Assembly (NCBI GenBank): GCA_008680965.1
Contig: NAKE01000001.1
Location: 2,294,001 to 2,358,000 of the forward strand
Source: Collinsella aerofaciens
Lineage (GTDB): Bacteria; Actinomycetota; Coriobacteriia; Coriobacteriales; Coriobacteriaceae
DNA length: 64,000 nt
Direction of reading: 5' to 3'
Shown here in pieces: positions 33,189 through 40,629 of this stretch; the first letter of the stretch is position 1; every line of letters begins with the position of its first letter. The notes beneath the pieces are model-generated. The model made no database searches. It had not been told where the DNA came from and was given only the letters and a program-made list of their open reading frames with translations. The translations under genes and the position numbers were made by a program.

Positions 33189-33322
33189 GGTGCGGGCGAA
33201 AGGACGTCCGCGTATCCGCTTCGCGGATCCGCACCGGCTTCGCCCGCCTGCCGGCGGACTCGCCAGCTCGCTAAAAACGCTCCGCGTTTTCTTGACGCTC
33301 GCTCCTTCGCAGGTTCAAGTCC
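33189..33322 (-). repeat. tRNA-anchored hairpin element, Leu copy
   Basis: The minus strand ends with the exact 3' part of tRNA-Leu (GTCCTTTCGCCCGCACCA) but the body is replaced by about 110 bp that closely match the Arg elements, including ATCCGC-TTC-GCGGAT, CCGGC/GCCGG and AAAACGC-TCC-GCGTTTT (33274-33290). The far end GGTTCAAGTCC (33312-33322) matches the T-arm of tRNA-Leu, not that of tRNA-Arg, and forms its own small stem GCAGG/CCTGC. Confidence 0.85.
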
Positions 33323-33340
33323 CTGCGATGGGCACATAAC

Positions 33341-33365
33341 AAAAAAGCTCCCATTGCTGGGAGCT
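33341..33365 (-). terminator. Terminator of tRNA-Leu
   Basis: Stem AGCTCCCA, loop GCAA, TGGGAGCT, then T6 on the minus strand, 12 nt after the tRNA 3' end. Confidence 0.88.
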
Positions 33366-33376
33366 CTTTCATTTAA

Positions 33377-33463
33377 TGGTGCGGGCGAAAGGACTTGAAC
33401 CTTCATGGGGTTGCCCCCATACGGACCTGAACCGTACGCGTCTGCCAATTCCGCCACGCCCGC
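33377..33463 (-). tRNA. tRNA-Leu(CAG)
   Basis: 87 nt with encoded CCA. Acceptor GCGGGCG/CGCCCGC, anticodon loop TTCAGGT (CAG), long variable arm (TGGGGG-CAA-CCCCA), T-arm GAAGGTTCAAGTCCTTTC. A promoter with -35 TTGCGT and TTATTC-like -10 lies just upstream. Confidence 0.95.
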
Positions 33464-33506
33464 GTGCAGGAATTAGAATAACGGAGCGCCATCGCGAACG
33501 CAAGAA

Positions 33507-34424
33507 CTATTTTTGAAAAAGTTTGCAGGCATTTTCCCAAGCGGCTTGCGCGATTGTTTCGGCGTCCTCACCAGTACGATCGACACGGTCGTTAACCAGC
33601 GCGTTTGCCGTAATGGAGATCATTGCGGGCTCGCATTCAAGACCGCGGATGGGCTCCGGAGCCATATACGGGCAATCCGTCTCGAACAAAATTCGATCGA
33701 GTGGGGTTGCCGCAAATGCCTCGCGCACGTCGTCGTTGCGCTTAAAGGTGGCCGCACCACCATAGGCGATATAGCAGCCCAGCTCCACAAAGCGCTCCAT
33801 CGTGGCGCGGTCCTCGCCAAAACAGTGCAGCACACAACCGGCCTGGGGCACGCCCACCTCACGAAGCACGTTGTAGGCGTCCACGTGCGAGGTACGCTCC
33901 TGGTCCATGTCCTCGTGACGCAGATGCAGTTCCACCGGCACGTTACGACACACGGCAAGCTCGAGCTGGCGCGCCATGCAATCAATCTGCACGCTGTGGG
34001 GCGCCGGCGTGATGTCGTCGTCGTAATCCATGTGGTAGTCCAGACCTATTTCGCCAATACCGGCACACAAAGGGTCATCAAGCGCAGCAACAACCTGCGC
34101 GTGAATGTCGTCGGTATAGTCCGGCGCGCCATACGGATGCACGCCGGCAAGATACTTGATCTGCGGGATAGCCTGCATCGGCAGAATTTCGCGCACGAGC
34201 CAGTCGCTATAGTCCGTCACGCTGCGCTTGTCGGCGATGGGGTCGAAGACCGTCACCAACAGGTCGATGCCTGCCGCCTTGGCACGCACGAGTGTCTCGG
34301 GCACATCCTTGCCCCAGAACGAAAGCAGATGCGCATGTGTGTCGGCAAGCGGTGCCAAGGGCACGGGACAAGCAACCGTCTTCTTTTTCTTGGTAAAAGT
34401 CACGCGTACGGCATTAAGCGTCAT
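33507..34424 (-). CDS. TatD family metal-dependent hydrolase
   Basis: A 305-aa TIM-barrel hydrolase of the TatD DNase group. Metal ligands: DTHAHL (His pair), Glu in GEIGLDYH, His in ELHLRHED and VLHCFGE, and Asp in FETDCPYMAPEP. Members have 3'-5' exonuclease activity on DNA/RNA; the physiological substrate is uncertain. The chosen ATG at 34424 overlaps the end of rsmA by 11 bp with GGGAG upstream, so translation is coupled. Insertion near residues 75-90 relative to shorter TatD proteins. Confidence 0.9.
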   Translation of the reverse strand: MTLNAVRVTFTKKKKTVACPVPLAPLADTHAHLLSFWGKDVPETLVRAKAAGIDLLVTVFDPIADKRSVTDYSDWLVREILPMQAIPQIKYLAGVHPYGAPDYTDDIHAQVVAALDDPLCAGIGEIGLDYHMDYDDDITPAPHSVQIDCMARQLELAVCRNVPVELHLRHEDMDQERTSHVDAYNVLREVGVPQAGCVLHCFGEDRATMERFVELGCYIAYGGAATFKRNDDVREAFAATPLDRILFETDCPYMAPEPIRGLECEPAMISITANALVNDRVDRTGEDAETIAQAAWENACKLFQK

Positions 34425-35274
34425 GGGAAAGCTCCCGAGCCAGGCACACAAAGTCGGCGACGCCGAGCGTCTCGGCGCGCGTGGTGGGTGCGATACCGCA
34501 AGCCTCAAAGGCGGCATCGAGCACGTCCTTGGCAAAGCCGTTGGCGCTCATGGAATTGCGGATGGTCTTGCGACGCTGAGCAAATGCAGCGTCAATCACG
34601 CGGGCCACAAATTCGCGATCGAGTCCTTCGGGCACCACACCGTCAACACGGTCGATACGCACGACGGCCGAGTCCACGTGTGGCGCCGGCATAAAGCAAC
34701 GCGGCGGCACCTCAAAGCGACCCGTTACCTGCGCATACAGGCCAAGCTTTGCCGTATAGCCGCCATAGGTCTTGTTGCCCGGCACTGCGGCAATGCGATC
34801 GGCAACCTCCTTTTGCACCATGACGACGGCGCGCTTGAGCGCCGGCATCGTCTGGAAGAACTGCAGGATGATCGTCGCCGCCACGTTATAGGGCAGGTTC
34901 GCGACAAACACCGTCGGCTCACCGCCCGCAGCCTGCTCAATCTGCTCCGGGCCCACCTTGAGCGCGTCGCCCATGATAAAGCGGAAGTTGGCATAGTCGG
35001 CGGCGTGGGCATCGAGCACCGGCTCAAGCTCGGGATCGGCCTCAATGGACGTAACGCACGCCGCTTCCTGCAGCAACGCAAGTGTCAACGTTCCACAACC
35101 CGGACCAACCTCGAGCACGCGTTCATCGCCCGCAAGCTCGGAAAGCTCGCAAATGCGCTCAATTACATGGTTGTCGATCAGGAAGTTCTGGCCCAGGCGA
35201 TGCTTGGTCGCAAGGCCAAACTCCTCCAGCAACTCCCTTGTTGCCGTGGGGTTTGCCAAAGGCGAAGTTGTCAT
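34414..35274 (-). CDS. rsmA: 16S rRNA (adenine1518-N6/1519-N6)-dimethyltransferase RsmA (KsgA)
   Basis: A 286-aa SAM-dependent enzyme that dimethylates A1518 and A1519 in the 3' hairpin of 16S rRNA late in 30S assembly. Motifs: HRLGQNFLID, VLEVGPGCGTLTLAL (motif I), IEADPEL, and the catalytic NLPYNVA (motif IV). The C-terminal helical domain contains FAQRRKTIRNSM. ATG at 35274 has AAGGAGG upstream; an in-frame extension to 35346 lacks a ribosome-binding site. It overlaps tatD downstream. Confidence 0.96.
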   Translation of the reverse strand: MTTSPLANPTATRELLEEFGLATKHRLGQNFLIDNHVIERICELSELAGDERVLEVGPGCGTLTLALLQEAACVTSIEADPELEPVLDAHAADYANFRFIMGDALKVGPEQIEQAAGGEPTVFVANLPYNVAATIILQFFQTMPALKRAVVMVQKEVADRIAAVPGNKTYGGYTAKLGLYAQVTGRFEVPPRCFMPAPHVDSAVVRIDRVDGVVPEGLDREFVARVIDAAFAQRRKTIRNSMSANGFAKDVLDAAFEACGIAPTTRAETLGVADFVCLARELSHDA

Positions 35275-35312
35275 AGTTGCCTCCTTAGCATGGTGGCGGC
35301 GTCGTGAAACAA

Positions 35313-35342
35313 AAGGGCATGGACCGTTGCGGCCATGCCCTT
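35313..35342 (-). terminator. Intrinsic terminator after metG
   Basis: Stem AAGGGCATGGCC/GGTCCATGCCCTT with TTTTG tail on the minus strand, about 40 nt after the metG stop and upstream of rsmA. Confidence 0.85.
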
Positions 35343-35381
35343 GCATCTACACAGCGAATTGCCGATATGGCGCGCGGCGTC

Positions 35382-36983
35382 TTAGCCCAGACGCGGGAAC
35401 AGCGGCTCGCCTTTCTCGACGGGCTGACCACCGGCAAGCAAGCCCCAAGCGCAAATGCCCTTGAGGTCGTCACTCGTAGCCTCGTCCTCGCAGGACAGGC
35501 GGCGCAGGGCCTCGGCAGAGGTCTGGGGCATGAGCGGCATCAGCAGGTGAGCGGCAATGCGGATAGCCTCGAGCAGGTTGTAGATCACAAATGCCAGCTC
35601 GTCAGCCTTGGCCTCGTCCTTGGCAAGTGCCCAGGGCTCGGAGTCCTCGATGTAGTGGTTGGCGGCGTGGATGAGCTCCATGACCTCGTCCTTAGCTCCA
35701 CCGTAATCGAGCATGTCCATCTTGGCCATGTAGCGCTCGACCAGGCCGTCGGCAATCTTTGCCAGCGGGTTGTCGAACGCATCGAACGATGCGGGCTTGG
35801 CGGGCGCGCAACCATCAAAGTACTTGCCGCTCATGTTGAGCGAACGCGAGATAAGGTTGCCCCAGCTGTTGGCCAAGTCGGCATTGTAGACCTGCTCCAT
35901 GCGATCGAAGCTGATGGCACCGTCGGTGCCGGGGACGACGTCGGTCATGAAGTAATAGCGATAGCCCTCGACGCCCAGCATGTCGATAACGTCCTGCGGA
36001 GCGATGGCATTGCCACGGCTCTTGGACATCTTCTCGGCCTTGCCGGTCTCGGCATTGCGCACGGTCAGGAAACCGTGGGCAAAGACGTGCTCGGGCAGGG
36101 CCTCGCCGATGGCCATAAGCATGGCGGGCCAAATGACGCAGTGGAAGCGGATGATGTCCTTACCCACGATGTGGAACTGCGCGGGCCAGCGATAGGCCAG
36201 CTCGGCACGCGCCTCGTCGGTGTCGACACCGTAACCGACGGCCGTCATATAGTTGAGCAGCGCATCGAACCACACGTAGGTCACGTGGCCCTCGTCAAAC
36301 GGGACCTGAATGCCCCAGTCAAAGCTCGTGCGGCTCACGGAAAGGTCGTTAAGACCGCCCTCGACAAAGCTACGTACCTCGTTCATGCGGAACGCGGGCT
36401 CGACAAAGTCGGGGTGCTCGTCATAGAGCTTGAGCAGCTTGTCCTGGAAGGCGGAAAGCTTAAAGAAGTAGGACTCCTCCTGCACGCGCTCAAGCGGACG
36501 GTGGCAGTCGGGGCACAGGTGCTGGCCGACGCTGCCGTACTCCTCGTCGCCCTTCTGGACCTGAGTATCGGTGAAGTAGGTCTCGTCAGGCACGCAATAC
36601 CAGCCGTCGTAGCTGCCCTTATACAGGTAACCGGACTCCTTCATGCGCTCCCACAGGTACTGCACGGCATGATGCTGGCGCGGCTCGGTGGTGCGGATGA
36701 AGTCGTCGTTGGAAATCTCGAGTTTGCTCCAAAGCTCCTTGAAGTGCGGAGCCTGGCTGTCGGTCCACTCCTGCGGCGTCATGTTGTGCTTGGCTGCGGC
36801 CTCGGCGACCTTCTCGCCGTGCTCGTCCATGCCGGTCAGGAACTTGACGTTATAGCCGGCAGAGCGGCGATAGCGAGCCTGAACGTCGGCAATTATGGTG
36901 GAATAAGCCGTGCCCAGGTGCGGATCGGCGTTGACGTAGTAGATGGGCGTCGTGATAAAGAACGAAGGCTTGCTTTGATCCAT
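35382..36983 (-). CDS. metG: Methionine--tRNA ligase
   Basis: A 533-aa class I synthetase that charges initiator and elongator tRNA-Met. The HIGH motif appears as DPHLGTAY, KMSKS as AEKMSKSRGN, with a zinc-binding CPDCHRP segment in the connective peptide (only one Cys pair is evident). It lacks the C-terminal EMAP-like dimerisation domain present in longer MetRS. ATG at 36983 has GGAGGAC upstream. It ends the GH5-rsmI-metG run. Confidence 0.96.
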   Translation of the reverse strand: MDQSKPSFFITTPIYYVNADPHLGTAYSTIIADVQARYRRSAGYNVKFLTGMDEHGEKVAEAAAKHNMTPQEWTDSQAPHFKELWSKLEISNDDFIRTTEPRQHHAVQYLWERMKESGYLYKGSYDGWYCVPDETYFTDTQVQKGDEEYGSVGQHLCPDCHRPLERVQEESYFFKLSAFQDKLLKLYDEHPDFVEPAFRMNEVRSFVEGGLNDLSVSRTSFDWGIQVPFDEGHVTYVWFDALLNYMTAVGYGVDTDEARAELAYRWPAQFHIVGKDIIRFHCVIWPAMLMAIGEALPEHVFAHGFLTVRNAETGKAEKMSKSRGNAIAPQDVIDMLGVEGYRYYFMTDVVPGTDGAISFDRMEQVYNADLANSWGNLISRSLNMSGKYFDGCAPAKPASFDAFDNPLAKIADGLVERYMAKMDMLDYGGAKDEVMELIHAANHYIEDSEPWALAKDEAKADELAFVIYNLLEAIRIAAHLLMPLMPQTSAEALRRLSCEDEATSDDLKGICAWGLLAGGQPVEKGEPLFPRLG

Positions 36984-37052
36984 GGGGTTTGTCCTCCAGA
37001 AAAACGTTGCATACAGGGGATGATTCTAGCGCAAGGGCTGGATATCCTCCAT

Positions 37053-37931
37053 CTATTGCATATCGAGCACCATGGCATAGACATCGCGCTTGCGGCGCGA
37101 ATACTTCTGAGACAGGCGCTTGGCCACCGCAGAGGCGGGCTCCCCCTCCTCGAGCGCGGCGCGGATATCCTCGCGCAGGGCCTCGTCGGGATCCGCTGCC
37201 GCGGCGTCAACCGGCACGATACCGGCCTCCTCATCCTCGCTCGGCGGCGCGATGACCAGCGCAATCTCGCCCTTTACCTCGCCGCGAGCACGCAGTTCCT
37301 CGGCGAGCTGGGCAGCGGGCCCGCGCAAGACCTCCTCGTGCAGCTTGGTGAGTTCGCGGCAGACGGCAACCTCACGCTGGGGAAAGACCTCCGCCACGGC
37401 CTCGAGCGTCGCCACGATGCGATGTGGAGACTCGTAGAAGATGAGTGCGCCGGGCACCACGGCAAGGCGCTGCAAACGGCGCACACGGTCGCCGTGCTTT
37501 CGGCCCAAAAAGCCCTCGAAGAAAAAATGCTCGCAGAGAATGCCGGACGAAACGAGCGCCGTGACGCAAGCAGAGGGCCCGGGAATAACTTCGACGGGCA
37601 CATCGGCCTCACGTGCCGCCTCGACCAGCGCCTGGCCGGGATCGGACACGCTCGGCATGCCGGCGTCCGAGGCAAAGGCGAGGGTCTCCCCCGCCAGCAG
37701 ACGGTCGACCAGGCCGGCGGCGCGGCTGGCGATCACATTCTCGTCGCAACGGACAAGCGGCTTGGAAATGCCCAGGTGCATCAGCAGCTTTGACGTCACA
37801 CGCGTGTCTTCGCAGCAGATGGCATCGGCGGTGGCAAACGCCTCGCCAACGCGCGGGGACAGGTCGCCCAGGTTGCCGATGGGCGTGCCGACCACATAGA
37901 GTTTGCCCGTATGGGCGCTGTTTTGCGTCAT
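37053..37931 (-). CDS. rsmI: 16S rRNA (cytidine1402-2'-O)-methyltransferase RsmI
   Basis: A 292-aa tetrapyrrole-methylase-fold enzyme that 2'-O-methylates C1402 in the ribosomal P site. Features: YVVGTPIGNLGDLSPR at the N terminus, AICCEDTRVTSKLL, ASDAGMPSVSDPGQ, PGPSACVTAL and FYESPHR. The ~20 residues after 225 are acidic and Pro-rich linkers. ATG at 37931 follows the GH5-like gene by six bases. Good match to family length. Confidence 0.95.
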   Translation of the reverse strand: MTQNSAHTGKLYVVGTPIGNLGDLSPRVGEAFATADAICCEDTRVTSKLLMHLGISKPLVRCDENVIASRAAGLVDRLLAGETLAFASDAGMPSVSDPGQALVEAAREADVPVEVIPGPSACVTALVSSGILCEHFFFEGFLGRKHGDRVRRLQRLAVVPGALIFYESPHRIVATLEAVAEVFPQREVAVCRELTKLHEEVLRGPAAQLAEELRARGEVKGEIALVIAPPSEDEEAGIVPVDAAAADPDEALREDIRAALEEGEPASAVAKRLSQKYSRRKRDVYAMVLDMQ

Positions 37932-37937
37932 ATCAAC

Positions 37938-38999
37938 CTATTCAATCATGCCGCGCTCGAGCGTACCGAGCGCCGCGCGGGCGTCCCATGCCGCAATGCG
38001 CTTCTCGGTCTTCCACGTTTGGAAGAACCAACCGGCAGCCGGCGCAAACGAAGCCAGCTGGTTGGCGATAAACACACGCTCGTAGGCATTGCGGCCCTCA
38101 GGCGTAACCGACGAGTTGGCAAAGATCGCCGCACCCGACCATTCGCCCACCAGCACGGGGAACCCAGTCGAAATCGCTTCTTTAAGCTCGCGCTTGTTGC
38201 GCGAAATCGCCGTCGTCAGCCCGCGGGGACTCGTGATGTCGAGTGCATACTCGTCGCGGTAATGGTACAGGTGAAGGTCCATGTAGACGTTCTTGTACTT
38301 GGCGCCGCGCATAAAATGCTTCCACTCGCTGGGATACCCCGAAGACGAGAAGACGACAATCTTATCCTCGGGCATATACGAACGAACGAGCTCGTACGCG
38401 TCACGATAGAAGTTGCGCAGGTAGTGCGCCGGAATGCCGTCCGTCACAGTAAAGAGGCTCTTGCGTACACTCATCTGCGGCGTATCCAACAGCTCGATGC
38501 CCAGCAGGCTCTCGGCCTCACCATAGCGATCGGCCAGGCGCTCGAGCACATCGAGCGCAACGTGACGGCCATTGGTGGACGAATGCCACTCAGCGACGAC
38601 TTCCGGCGTCGTGGGTGAATCGTTGGAATCGCCCTGACCGCCGGGTACAGTCGCCAGATCGAGCAGTACGCGGATGTTGTACTTGGCGGCCCACTCAATA
38701 GCACGGTCGATATAATCAACGACCGAGATGTAGGAAGCGTCGGACTCCTGCGAGCCAAAGGCATACCACGGCACCGGCAGGCGCACGGCGTTGAGACCGA
38801 TCTGCGCCATACGACGAAAATCGTCCTCGCTCACAAACGTCTCGTAATGGCGACGCATGCGCTCATTATAGGCAGCGGTGCCCATTGCCTCTTGCAGCTC
38901 CGCCGCGTTGGATGCACCGGTCGCCGCATACAGCGACGGGGTCACCCAGGGCTCGGGAATAAACCAGCCAGAGAGATTAACGCCGAGGATCCTCTCCAT
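37938..38999 (-). CDS. GH5-like (exo-1,3-beta-glucanase-type) protein with altered catalytic site
   Basis: A 353-aa TIM-barrel protein of glycoside hydrolase family 5 (yeast Exg1-like arrangement): GVNLSGWFIPEPW, GLNAVRLPVPW (Arg73), LDLATVPGGQGDSND, HLYHY (243-247) and the nucleophile in VGEWSG (Glu286). The acid/base motif, normally ELLNEPL, reads ELLDTPQ at 170-175, so the catalytic Glu is replaced by Thr173. No signal peptide: a cytoplasmic location is expected. ATG at 38999 with AAGGGG upstream; an extension to 39233 has no support. Loss of standard hydrolysis is possible; a sugar-binding or transferase role is an alternative. Confidence 0.85.
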   Translation of the reverse strand: MERILGVNLSGWFIPEPWVTPSLYAATGASNAAELQEAMGTAAYNERMRRHYETFVSEDDFRRMAQIGLNAVRLPVPWYAFGSQESDASYISVVDYIDRAIEWAAKYNIRVLLDLATVPGGQGDSNDSPTTPEVVAEWHSSTNGRHVALDVLERLADRYGEAESLLGIELLDTPQMSVRKSLFTVTDGIPAHYLRNFYRDAYELVRSYMPEDKIVVFSSSGYPSEWKHFMRGAKYKNVYMDLHLYHYRDEYALDITSPRGLTTAISRNKRELKEAISTGFPVLVGEWSGAAIFANSSVTPEGRNAYERVFIANQLASFAPAAGWFFQTWKTEKRIAAWDARAALGTLERGMIE

Positions 39000-39235
39000 C
39001 ACGGCCCCCTTCGAATCGCGCAGGTCGAACCTGCATCGTATTGCATAGGAAAAGTATCGTTTTGAGTATACCCGCGCGTGCGGATAGACGACCGAACGGT
39101 CTGTAAAGTGGCGCAAAAGCGGGAGGAATATCTGGGCGGGCCCGAGATGTGCACGCACGTCGGAAGTAAGCGCCGGAAAGCGCATCCCACTCTGAAGCCA
39201 AATTCCGGGACGTAATTTCCGCAGAGCCCTCAATA
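39000..39235. other. Gap between the GH5-like gene and the tRNA-Phe locus
   Basis: No gene recognised. It probably holds the promoter of the GH5-like/rsmI/metG genes; no repeats stand out. Confidence 0.5.
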
Positions 39236-39264
39236 AAAGAAAAGGACCCCTTTGCAGAGGTCCT
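39236..39264 (-). terminator. Terminator copy next to the Phe hairpin element
   Basis: AGGACC/GGTCCT stem with T-rich tail, a duplicate of the tRNA-Phe terminator. Confidence 0.75.
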
Positions 39265-39275
39265 AGTCAATTCAA

Positions 39276-39405
39276 GGTGGCGGGGAAGGGAATCGCGTCC
39301 GCGCGCTGCGCGGACGGACCGCTGCGGCGCTTACGCGCCTTGCGAGCTGCGCTGGCAAACGCTTACGCGTTTCCTCAGCTCCGCGCCCTCACGGGGTTCG
39401 ATTCC
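39276..39405 (-). repeat. tRNA-anchored hairpin element, Phe copy
   Basis: The minus strand ends in the exact 3' part of tRNA-Phe (GATTCCCTTCCCCGCCACC) with the body replaced by about 100 bp of hairpins: GTCCGCGC-GCT-GCGCGGAC (39298-39316), GGCGC-TTAC-GCGCC, AAACGC-TTAC-GCGTTT (39357-39372). The core sequence differs from the Arg/Leu elements but the order of hairpins is the same. The far end GGGGTTCGATTCC (39393-39405) matches tRNA-Phe's own T-arm. Confidence 0.85.
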
Positions 39406-39420
39406 ATGTGGGGGCTGTAT

Positions 39421-39450
39421 AAAAGAAAAGGACCCCTTTGCAGAGGTCCT
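39421..39450 (-). terminator. Terminator of tRNA-Phe
   Basis: Stem AGGACC, loop TCTGCAAAGG, GGTCCT, then TTTTCTTTT on the minus strand, 12 nt after the tRNA. Confidence 0.82.
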
Positions 39451-39463
39451 AGTCAATTCAAGG

Positions 39464-39536
<73 letters not shown>

Positions 39537-39568
39537 ATTTGAGGTGTGCCTTGTTTCAAGGCTTGATT

Positions 39569-39596
39569 AGTATAACCAAGGACGCGTTCCGGTCAA
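39569..39596 (-). promoter_or_regulatory. Promoter of tRNA-Phe
   Basis: TTGACC, 16 bp, TATACT, ending about 32 bp before the tRNA 5' end. Confidence 0.75.
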
Positions 39597-39659
39597 CCGA
39601 GAATTTTAAAAAAGTTTTTGAGCACAGCCTCGGTTCTATAAATCGGCACGTCAGAGGCA

Positions 39660-39947
39660 TCAGCCGGCAGCGAGAAGTTTTTCACTCAGAGCCGCACGGG
39701 CAAACTCACTTGGCGTCATCCCCTCGGCAGCCGCCCGTCGACGAATGGCCTCCTTCATTCCCAGAGGAATCTTGACCGACAGCGTTGCCGTCCCCTCACC
39801 TGAGAGCGGGGGCCGTCCATGCACGATCCCACCAACGGTGTGTTCGCCATCCGGAAACTCTCCGCGCTCGTACGACTCGCACCACGCGTCAATCATTTCA
39901 TCCGTTACAACCTGACCATTAGCGGCCGTATACGTCTTGCCCATCAT
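39660..39947 (-). CDS. Ribbon-helix-helix-like antitoxin
   Basis: A 95-aa protein. The C-terminal 45 residues (TATLSVKIPLGMKEAIRRRA, then EGMTPSEFARAAL) have the beta-strand plus two-helix pattern of MetJ/CopG DNA-binding domains; the N-terminal half would bind and neutralise the toxin. ATG at 39947 overlaps the stop of the upstream gene (ATGA), with AAAGGGG upstream. Toxin-first order with a ribbon-helix-helix antitoxin is as in BrnT-BrnA modules. Function inferred from order and fold. Confidence 0.7.
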   Translation of the reverse strand: MMGKTYTAANGQVVTDEMIDAWCESYERGEFPDGEHTVGGIVHGRPPLSGEGTATLSVKIPLGMKEAIRRRAAAEGMTPSEFARAALSEKLLAAG

Positions 39948-40210
39948 CGACCCCTTTGCCGAGCCTGTTCAATCTCCTGCCAAAATTTCTTCTGGACTGG
40001 AGACAAGGCATGAATGATAAGCCACCCACGGACAAGCTCGACCGCGACAAGCTCCACGCTTCGTCCGTCTGGGAGCCATCCAATCGCAAGCCATCTCGGC
40101 GGCTCGTCCTTCGACTCGCGACGAATGCACTCAGTAACCGCAAGCCAAGCGCTAAGCAACTGCTTTTCCGTCAGGTGCTTTTTAGCGTTGGGATGGATCT
40201 CAACATCCAT
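39944..40210 (-). CDS. BrnT-like toxin candidate
   Basis: An 88-aa protein beginning MDVEIHPNAKKHLTEKQLL. The strand-rich centre (RWLAIGWLPDGRSVELVAVE, GWLIIHALSP) resembles the layout of RelE/BrnT-type toxins, but no specific catalytic motif stands out. ATG at 40210 has GGAGGAG upstream. The 4-bp overlap with the ribbon-helix-helix gene supports a toxin-antitoxin pair. It lies directly after tRNA-Phe, a frequent site of such modules. Toxicity is not demonstrated. Confidence 0.6.
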   Translation of the reverse strand: MDVEIHPNAKKHLTEKQLLSAWLAVTECIRRESKDEPPRWLAIGWLPDGRSVELVAVELVRGWLIIHALSPVQKKFWQEIEQARQRGR

Positions 40211-40269
40211 GCATCTTCTCCTCCATCTTACCCAATTTCGTATGACGAAAGTCTGCTGTCGCCAATCTC

Positions 40270-40629
40270 TTACGCCGGCACTTGTTGGAGGGCGGGAGGT
40301 GTAGCGAGGATTGAAGGGCGTTCCAATACCGCCCAGGCGCCGGGGCAGGAGCACATACACCAGGGACATACGTTTTCGTAGCGCGCGAGGATATTGCCGC
40401 GTGCATCGATGAAGGCGATGTCGATGGGATAGGCCATAAAACACGTATGGACCGAAGAGCAGCGTGGAAACGCCATGACGAGCGGCAGGCCGTTGGCGGC
40501 AACCGGACGCCGTCCCAGCATGCCGCGCAGGCGCACGACAAACGACTCCGCCACCACAAACTCGGCCGGCGTCCAACCCAGCCTATTGAGTGCCCGCGCG
40601 TAGGCGATGTAGGACGAGACCGCGGTCAC
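40270..40629 (-). CDS. DUF192 domain protein
   Basis: A protein of about 119 aa with the DUF192 fold signature: RLRGMLGRRPV, LPLVMAFPRCSSVHTCFMAYPIDIAFID, ARYENVCPWC. The Cys-rich CPWCMCSCPGA near the C terminus is unusual and could bind metal or form disulphides. GTG at 40629 (overlap with tadE stop, GGGGGTGG upstream) is preferred; ATG at 40650 is possible. It closes the Tad operon. DUF192 proteins occur in prokaryotes near secretion or cell-surface genes but have no agreed function. Confidence 0.72.
   Translation of the reverse strand: MTAVSSYIAYARALNRLGWTPAEFVVAESFVVRLRGMLGRRPVAANGLPLVMAFPRCSSVHTCFMAYPIDIAFIDARGNILARYENVCPWCMCSCPGAWAVLERPSILATPPALQQVPA

Noticed and set aside
35304..37793. 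829-aa ORF antisense to metG and rsmI
   Set aside because: It covers two well-identified genes on the opposite strand and reads as low-complexity shadow sequence.
39078..39270. A short gene upstream of tRNA-Phe element on the minus strand
   Set aside because: Possible extension of the GH5-like ORF to 39233 has no ribosome-binding site and reads into non-coding sequence.
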